Assembly (NCBI GenBank): GCA_023213395.1
Contig: CM041465.1
Coordinates: forward strand, 193,695,741 to 193,759,740
From: Cycas panzhihuaensis
Taxonomy: Eukaryota > Cycadophyta
Direction of reading: 5' to 3'
DNA: 64,000 nt
Shown here: one piece after another, positions 58,250-64,000 of the stretch
Numbering within the stretch: the first letter of the stretch is position 1
Layout: each line of letters opens with the position of its first letter
The notes under the pieces: generated by a model
What the model saw: only the letters and a program-made list of their open reading frames with translations
Databases searched by the model: none
What the model was told of the DNA's origin: nothing
Translations under genes and position numbers: made by a program

Positions 58250-59520
58250 AGAAGAGTGACATAGTCATGTATAAAAATTTTTCAGGAATTTCCCATTAAT
58301 GGCCTTCTCAAATTCAAGGCCATCCAAGGTGGTGATCTTATAAGCACCATTCCCAAGACTCTCGAGAATGAAAAAGGGGTCAACCCACTTAGGTCCAAAT
58401 TTGGTCAGGCAATCATGGAGATATTCTAGTTTGAGGACATGGTCCCTGCGATCTAAAGGATGGGAACAAAGGTGTTTATCATAGGTCCTTCGTGCCCTAG
58501 CCTTAGAGGCAAGGTTGGCTTAGTAAGCAGCCAAGTACTTCTCATCCAAGGCCTCAAGGTCCAAGAGGTGAGCCTAGTGGATAGAGTCCTCATCGATGAG
58601 ACCTTAGAGAGAGACCTGTAATTGAGGAATCTCCACTTCTAATGGGAGAACCACCTTCGTTCTATAGACTAGGGAGAAAGAAGTCATTCCTGTAGCCGTA
58701 CGAATAGACTATGATACACCCATAGAGTGGAAGGGAGTTGGAGATGTTAATCTCTTTGATATTAGGCTATAGTCTTTTTTAGAATATTTATAAGAGTTTT
58801 TTTAAATGATTTGACTTGATTATTGGCCTAGAGATAGTAGGGAGAGGAGGTATTGTGAGAAATATTAAATTTCTTGCAAAGCTCATCCATCTCTTTATTA
58901 CAAAAAGGAGTCTCGTTATCCATGATCAGGACATCGAGAACTCTAAAACGACAAATGATATGCTGGTAGATGAAGATGGCTATCATCTTACTAGGAGTAG
59001 TGGTCAAAAGAATGGCTTCCACCCATTTAGTAAAGTACTCTATAGTAGTCAAGATGAACTTGTGCTATAATGAAGAGGGCGGGGATATGGCCCTAATAAA
59101 GTCTAACCCCTATTAGGAGAAGGGCCATGTATATATGATGGGATGAAAAGCCTCATAAGGTAAGTGGGTGATATTGGCATGCTCCTGGCATCACCGACAT
59201 CTTAGGGCATAGGCATGGGCATCCTTAAAGAGGGACGACTAATAATACCCCATATGGAGGATCCTTTGGGCCATGGATTGGCCCTCGCAAATGTCGTTGT
59301 GGCATTCACGGAGTATTTGGTTCACTTCGTTGGGGGTGACATAATAAAGAAGGATCCCATCAAAGGATATTTTACACAATACTTCACCCATAAGGAATCT
59401 TGCTAGCAAAGAGTTGAATACGAGACCTAACTTTGTTGTTAGCTTCAGGTTGATACTGCTACTGAGCGAGGTATTGTATAATATCCCCAAACCACTCACT
59501 ATCAGCAAGTGGATGATGAG
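58250..59520 (-). pseudogene. G4 integrase
   Basis: Read leftward. Zinc-binding start 'ECHNDICEGQSMAQRILHMG' (about 59316-59257; the usual GH is GQ) and 'ALRCRXCQEHANITHLP' (about 59210-59160). Core: 'LTTIEYFTKWVEAILL' (about 59052-59005), 'IICRFRVLDVLIMDNETPFC' (about 58962-58903, second catalytic Asp), 'LCKKFNISHNTSSPYY' (about 58880-58833). C-terminal: 'FGPKWVDPFFILESLGNGAY' (about 58410-58351). Tat elements typically have an RNase H copy just before this domain; here there is none. Confidence 0.94.
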
Positions 59521-59589
59521 GAGAGTCCTAAATAGTCAGGATGGGCTCATCAGGCAGAGAATCATCAACAGGAACATCTAAAGGGTTTG

Positions 59590-60150
59590 GGATAGGAGTG
59601 TTAGCGACCTGCTCGACCACTACCATCTCCTTCTTTAACTTCTTATTAATGATTTAGAGGTCAAATTCCTGAAGGAGGATGACCCACTTGTCAGTCCTAC
59701 CTGTCAGGTTGGGTCAAGTGAGCAAATACCATAGGGGGTTGGATTGAATAACCACTCGAGTGGTATTCCTGAGTAAGTAGTACTTGAACTTCTTTATTGC
59801 ATATACCAAGGAGAGACACTCCTTCTCAGCGAGGGAGTAGTTGAGTTCAACAGCCACAAGGATACAACTAATGAAGTAAATGGCCGTCTTGGTTCCTGAA
59901 TCGTTCTCCTAGGCTAACATGACACCTAGGGACTCATCAATAGTTAAGATATAAAAGATGAATGACCTATCAAAGAGAGAGGGTACCAATGTCGGGGCAG
60001 AAATGAGGGCTTCCTTAAGTTCTTCGAAGGCTTGTTGGGCCTTAAAAGACAAAATGAACAGGGCTCCATTCTTTAATAAGTTGGTGAGCGATTTGGCATT
60101 TATGACAAAGTTCACTAAGAAACGCCTAAGTAATCCAAGCCTACCTAAAA
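59590..60150 (-). pseudogene. G4 RNase H
   Basis: The gypsy RNase H that follows RT. 'QAFEELKEALISAPTLVPSL' (about 60030-59971) links RT to RNase H; 'FYILTIDESLGVMLA' (about 59953-59912) is the first catalytic region; 'NYSLAEKECLSLVYAIKKFK' (about 59850-59790) the second; 'YLLTXPNLTGRTDKWVILLQ' (about 59733-59677) the end. Then 'NTPIPNPLDVPVDDSLPDEP' (about 59612-59553), which in Tat elements precedes the archaeal-type RNase H. Confidence 0.93.
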
Positions 60151-60159
60151 ATGACTTAA

Positions 60160-61020
60160 TCTATCATTGGGTTTTACGAAGTGGCATATCAAGGATGGCC
60201 TTGACTTTGTGAGGGTTAATTTGGATCCCTTGTTTTAACACAAGGAAACCAAGGAGTTTGTTAGCTGTCATGGCAAAAACACATTTAAGAGGGTTGAGGC
60301 TCACATGGTATTTGCAGCATCGTATAAAGATGGCCTGCAAATCAGAAGGATGATGGGCTCTAACACGTGAGAGACCCATCATATCATCCATGAAGAGCTC
60401 CAAAAATTTATTGATAAGATCATAAAAAATGAATTACATCACCCTTTGGTAAGTGGCACCTATATTCTTTAATCTAAAAAGCATCACCTTATAGGCGAAA
60501 GTACCCCACGGAGTGGTGAAGACCATCTTATAACAGTCTTTAAGAGAGATTAGAATTTAGTTGCAGCCAGAAAAGTTATCCATTAAGGACATGATTTCAA
60601 AAATGATGGTTCAATCAATAATTTAATCAATGAAAGGAAGTGGGAAGTTATCTTTAAGACATGTGTTATTGATGTCATGGAAATCAACACATATATGGAT
60701 TGTCCTATTCTTTTTAGCAATGAGGATAATGTTAGACACCCACTTAGGGCAGTCAATGGAAGTGATCAATCCTATATTTAGAAGTTTCTCAACTTCCATT
60801 TTAATAGTGGCTGAGAGCTTAAAGTGAAGAGGGTGTTACTTCTGATGCACTAGGCGAGCACTAGGAATAGTGGTAAGGTTGTGGGTAATAATTGAAGGGT
60901 CGACTCCCTTCATATCAAAATAGTCTCATGCAAAAACATCTTGAAACTCTTAGAATAGAAGGGTATACTCCACTTCTTTAGGAGACACATTCTGCTCCCA
61001 CCTTAATGACTTTTCCTAGG
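60160..61020 (-). pseudogene. G4 reverse transcriptase
   Basis: Tat-type RT. Upstream 'KMEVEKLLNIGLITSIDCPK' (about 60805-60746), 'WVSNIILIAKKNRTIHICVD' (to about 60690), 'DNFPLPFID' (about 60655-60630), 'NFSGCN' (about 60580), 'TTPWGTFAYKVMLFRLKNIG' (about 60520-60461), catalytic 'ELFMDDMMG' (about 60402-60377, both Asp kept) and 'CKYHVSLNPLKCVFAMTANK' (about 60318-60259). The wording 'F..FSGY.QI', 'GATYQR' and 'NPLKC.F' is typical of Tat. 60164-60403 is open. Confidence 0.95.
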
Positions 61021-61249
61021 GCAAGGACTATGTCCTAAGTTTCCCCCATGCACATGGCATTCCCCTCCTCAAAGTGAAGGGTGGCTCGATCAACAGGAAG
61101 GGATGGAACAAGAGATGGAATTGGGTTAGTGAGAGAAGACCCAATTGCCAAGACCTTCTAGTAGCCAAGCCTATGGTGACCAGAAGGAAGGTTGGGTGTA
61201 ATACCTGCTAAGTGCTCAAGCAGGGCTTCATCATTCTCAAAGTAGTCCA

Positions 61250-61841
61250 CCCCATGGATGACCACACTTTAAGAAGATGAAGGGAGAAGGGAAGTAGAGG
61301 CAGTAGGACCATTATGGTCATCACACTGCTCGATGTACCTGGAGGACTCCGTAGAAGAGCTAAGAAGAGGTCTCCCACAAGGGACAATGGGAGGCTCCCT
61401 AACTTCATTACCTATGTGCAGTAATGAAGGGGAAGACTTAAGGAGTGCTTGATCAATATGGGTGATGACATAAGACACAAGAGAAGAACTAGTTTCTCTA
61501 ATAAGGGAGGTTCCAGATCGAGATCTAGAATGAAAGAGGTGCCTCGTACTTATGCCTAGAAGGGAGACAGGGTAAGGGAGATCCTCATCCTCACCATTGG
61601 ACTCATCGTCGCTAAGTATGGCAAGGTACCCATAACTTCTGAGACCAATAGGGGTGAAATGCATGAGGTTAGAAGAAGAGGATGAAGGGTCTTCTTCCAA
61701 AGGAGATGAGTCAGGGATGTTAATAGAACAAGAAGAGGCATGGGTAGAAAGGCCTTTCTTGCCTTTCACTTCACCATGAGATGCTTGATAGGATTGACAT
61801 GGTTGTTTAGTAGGAGGAAGATCACATGAGACTACTCTCAT
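61250..61841 (-). pseudogene. G4 spacer between protease and RT
   Basis: An uninterrupted 190-codon minus-strand frame (61269-61841), Ser-rich, without a known fold: 'SSPLEEDPSSSSSNLMHF' and 'YLAILSDDESNGEDEDLPYP' are typical low-complexity pieces. It lies exactly between the protease and RT of pol and continues the polyprotein order. Its openness contrasts with the decay of other elements in the window. Confidence 0.7.
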
Positions 61842-61859
61842 TCACCCTTCATGGAGAAA

Positions 61860-62400
61860 TTTAAGTTGTCCCCAATGGGACAAGCACACGGCTCTTATCT
61901 GGTTGATCTATGGGCATCCCAACAAAAGATTGTAGTTGACATCGACGTCGAAGACTATAATATCAGTGAGGGTAATCTTGTCCTCAGGAGTAAAAGGGAT
62001 AAACACCGATCCCAAGGGTGTCTTTTCGCTACCATCGTAGCATTGACACTACCACGGAACTGGCTCTAAAGTTGATATGCCAAGCTCTTATATAACATGC
62101 AAGGGCATGGTATTAATGGAAGAACCATTGTCAACAATGATTCTCTGTAAGGTACAATCAGGAGTATCAATGGTAATAGTGAAAGGGAGGTGCTATTTTT
62201 GCTTCCTTTTGCTAGCAGGGAGAAGATCATTAAGATCAAAAGAGATGACGGGCTCGCGACTTGGGGTGACACCCAAGGCATAAACAGGAACGCCACCTGA
62301 TCCTAAGGCCTCCAAAAGTAACGTGCGTTGTTTAGGGTAGCTCCTCAAGATATCCATTATGGACATTCCAGTAGCCATGGTATGAAGCTCATCAATGACA
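61860..62400 (-). pseudogene. G4 aspartic protease
   Basis: Read leftward. 'YALGVTPSREPVISFDLNDL' (about 62286-62227) is the Tat/Athila-type pre-protease segment. 'PDCTLQRIIVDNGSSINTMP' (about 62164-62105) carries the active site in its D-N-G-S-S variant. 'YDGSEKTPLGSVFIPFTPED' (about 62030-61985) and 'VDVNYNLLLGCP' (about 61945-61910) form the distal half, the latter being the 'YNAILGR.W' motif. A frameshift and stops are present. Confidence 0.92.
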
Positions 62401-62639
62401 GGGAAAGGCTTCCACTTTATAGTGGGTTAGGGAAGAGCCCTTTGAAAGTTGTAACGACTGGGATACATAGGAATGGTTTTGGGGAGTGCAGGGACTTCTG
62501 GAAGAGGATTAAAGTGAGATGTGGATGAAAAAGCATCGTTTACCATTTTGATCACTTGAGAACGAGTTAAGGCATACAATGGAGTAGTCTCAAGCAACTG
62601 AATGACCTTCTTTCCCTTATTCTAGGATCGCGAAGGTGA

Positions 62640-64000
62640 AGGGGTATATCAGTTAGAGGAACCCAAAGAAGAGTATGAATTCTTCACACCCTACCTTTTA
62701 GCTTGTGAAGGGCGAGGATTTAGAGACCTTCCTTAGTTCCAGTTATTCTTTTGTTGGGGGTTTTGATCATGTTACCCATGTTTAGGGAAGGTCTAGGTTG
62801 GGCCTAGATACCCATTTGGGGGAAGACTCGCATTATGGAGCAGCTTTAAGATGCTGGGCCCAACACCCTGAATCATCATGAAAGCACTCCCCATGGATGG
62901 AGCACCACTTCTTCTCAAGGGAGGAATCAGGTTTCCTCGCTTGAGAGGACTGGGTATTACCACCCTTAGAAGGAGCAGCTTGGGAAGCCTGGTGAACTAG
63001 CTTGTTAGATGTGGGGGATGAAGGAGCTTAGAGCTTGAGCTCCTTCATATCATATTCAAATAAACGTATGGTTGAAGTGAGGGGATCTAGAGTCTTCTTA
63101 GTAGAATGGCAAGAGGACCTAGCTAGTTACTAAGCTTTGGTTTCTTGTGGTGGTGGAGGTGTCTCATGTTACTGTGAGGACTTTAGAGGCTTCTTAAGTC
63201 CAGCCTGGATCTCAATGGCCTTGAGTGCCAAATACTTCACTATGGCAGAGTCATATATAGTTGCCCCTATCTTGAGGACTTCTACATGGACTTTTGGATG
63301 AAGGGCATTAACAAAAAGGTCCCTCTTTAACTCTTCAGGCAAAGTTTCCTTGATGGAATAAAAAAGGTCAGGGAAATACCTCACAAAGTCACGATTCATT
63401 TTATCATGACCTTATTTAAACAAAAAAAGGGATTTCATCCCACTCTTAAATGGATGAGCCGCATCAAAATATTTGATGAATTCATCCATGAGCTATTGGA
63501 ATGAAAAAACAAAATGCGTGGGTAGGCGATAAAACCACTTGAGGGCATCGCCTTGAAGGGATCACAGAAATAGTTTCATGAGGATGTGGTCATAGGCGTA
63601 GTAGTTAATGTATGCCATAAAGAAACTATGGACAAGCTCCGCTGGGTCCTGCGATGAAGTCTCGTCGAATTTGGGGACTTCAAGAGGGTGAGGCAGTAAG
63701 TTAGTTCTTAACACCTCAATGGATAAGGGGGTTGATTGATAGTCCATAAAGGGACATGCCCTTGACTGGACCATGGGATCAATAGAAACTAGAAATGATG
63801 GTGGGTAGGTTTGTCCAAATCCTCCTTGGAGGGTTTGGTTCGAAAGGGGATGTTGTCCTCCCACTACTTGGTGAGGAGGAATGAATCCCACATTTGAAGG
63901 AACCTATATGGGAACAGATAAGTGTGATGGAACCATCCCTCCTGGAGAGAATTCTCCTTCTTGAAAAGGATCTTGAGGGAAAATGCCTTGGGAAGGAGTT
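62640..64000 (-). pseudogene. G4 gag, N-terminus beyond window
   Basis: Gypsy gag. 'GDALKWFYRLPTHFVFSF' (about 63555-63500) and 'MDEFIKYFDAAHPF' (about 63490-63450) match the capsid core 'A..W...L.......S...L...F...F'. 'EELKRDLFVNALHPKVHVEV' (about 63342-63283) follows. A CxxHx4Hx4C knuckle, 'WCSIHGECFHDDSGCWA' (about 62910-62860), is intact and of the form seen in Tat/Athila gags. 63562-63891 and 63169-63399 are open. Few stops, consistent with a younger copy. Confidence 0.93.

Larger units (their letters stand above)
50340..64000 (-). mobile_element. G4: minus-strand Ty3/gypsy, Tat lineage, with extra ORFs
   Basis: Right to left: gag, protease, spacer, RT, RNase H, integrase, then about 8 kb containing an antisense PMD gene and an extra RNase H. 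Tat assignment rests on RT wording ('FPLPFID', 'GLKN.GATYQR', 'CKYHVSLNPLKC') and on the CxxH zinc knuckle of gag. The 5' LTR and PBS lie right of the window; the 3' LTR is not located and the left limit is where base composition changes. Whether 50340-53900 truly belongs to G4 is inference. Confidence 0.8.

Noticed and set aside
1-64000. CRISPR arrays, bacterial operons, rRNA or intact tRNA genes
   Set aside because: No regularly spaced identical repeats, Shine-Dalgarno-led gene series or rRNA/tRNA structure were seen; the sequence is plant repeat DNA.

Overview
The window looks like intergenic DNA from a land plant with a large, slowly purged genome. A gymnosperm (conifer, cycad or ginkgo type) is my best guess, but that is inference. 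It is AT-rich, and I can support no intact host gene. Almost everything recognisable is a decayed LTR retrotransposon, read through many stop codons and frameshifts. Primer-binding sites (PBS) resemble the 3' end of plant initiator-Met tRNA (TGGTATCAGAGCC and variants). Polypurine tracts and 5-bp target-site duplications (TSDs) allow several boundaries to be set by eye.

Layout. 1-5739: the 3' part of a + strand Ty3/gypsy chromovirus (G1: leader, gag, protease, RT, RNase H, integrase, chromodomain, 3' LTR), with a complete 300-bp TRIM element inside its protease. 5740-~10010: a + strand Ty1/copia element (C1). 10120-~28700: a minus-strand gypsy element (G5) split by a + strand LTR element (C3, 11231-25029, TSD ATCAT), which is itself split by a complete minus-strand copia (C2, 11825-20113) and carries a minus-strand copia end (C7). 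30952-~35390: + strand copia (C4) with gag to integrase. 35418-42897: a minus-strand copia derivative (C6) whose gag runs straight into its 3' end, interrupted by a + strand copia fragment (C5). 42898-46010: end of a chromovirus (G2), an LTR, a PBS and a second leader in series, then a GC-rich LTR-like block. 46015-50335: + strand gypsy (G3).

50340-64000 differs: it is richer in G+C, less decayed, and dominated by a minus-strand gypsy of the Tat lineage (G4: gag, protease, RT, RNase H, integrase). Downstream of its integrase lie (i) an antisense, apparently intron-containing gene with a plant mobile domain (PMD) and (ii) an extra RNase H domain on the pol strand. The usual place for the extra RNase H in Tat elements, between RNase H and integrase, is empty here. 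This combination is the most interesting thing in the window.

Nothing here acts as a pathway. The history is of successive insertion, LTR recombination, deletion and C-to-T decay. Domain identities rest on motif recognition by eye; outer limits are approximate unless an LTR, PBS, PPT or TSD is named.
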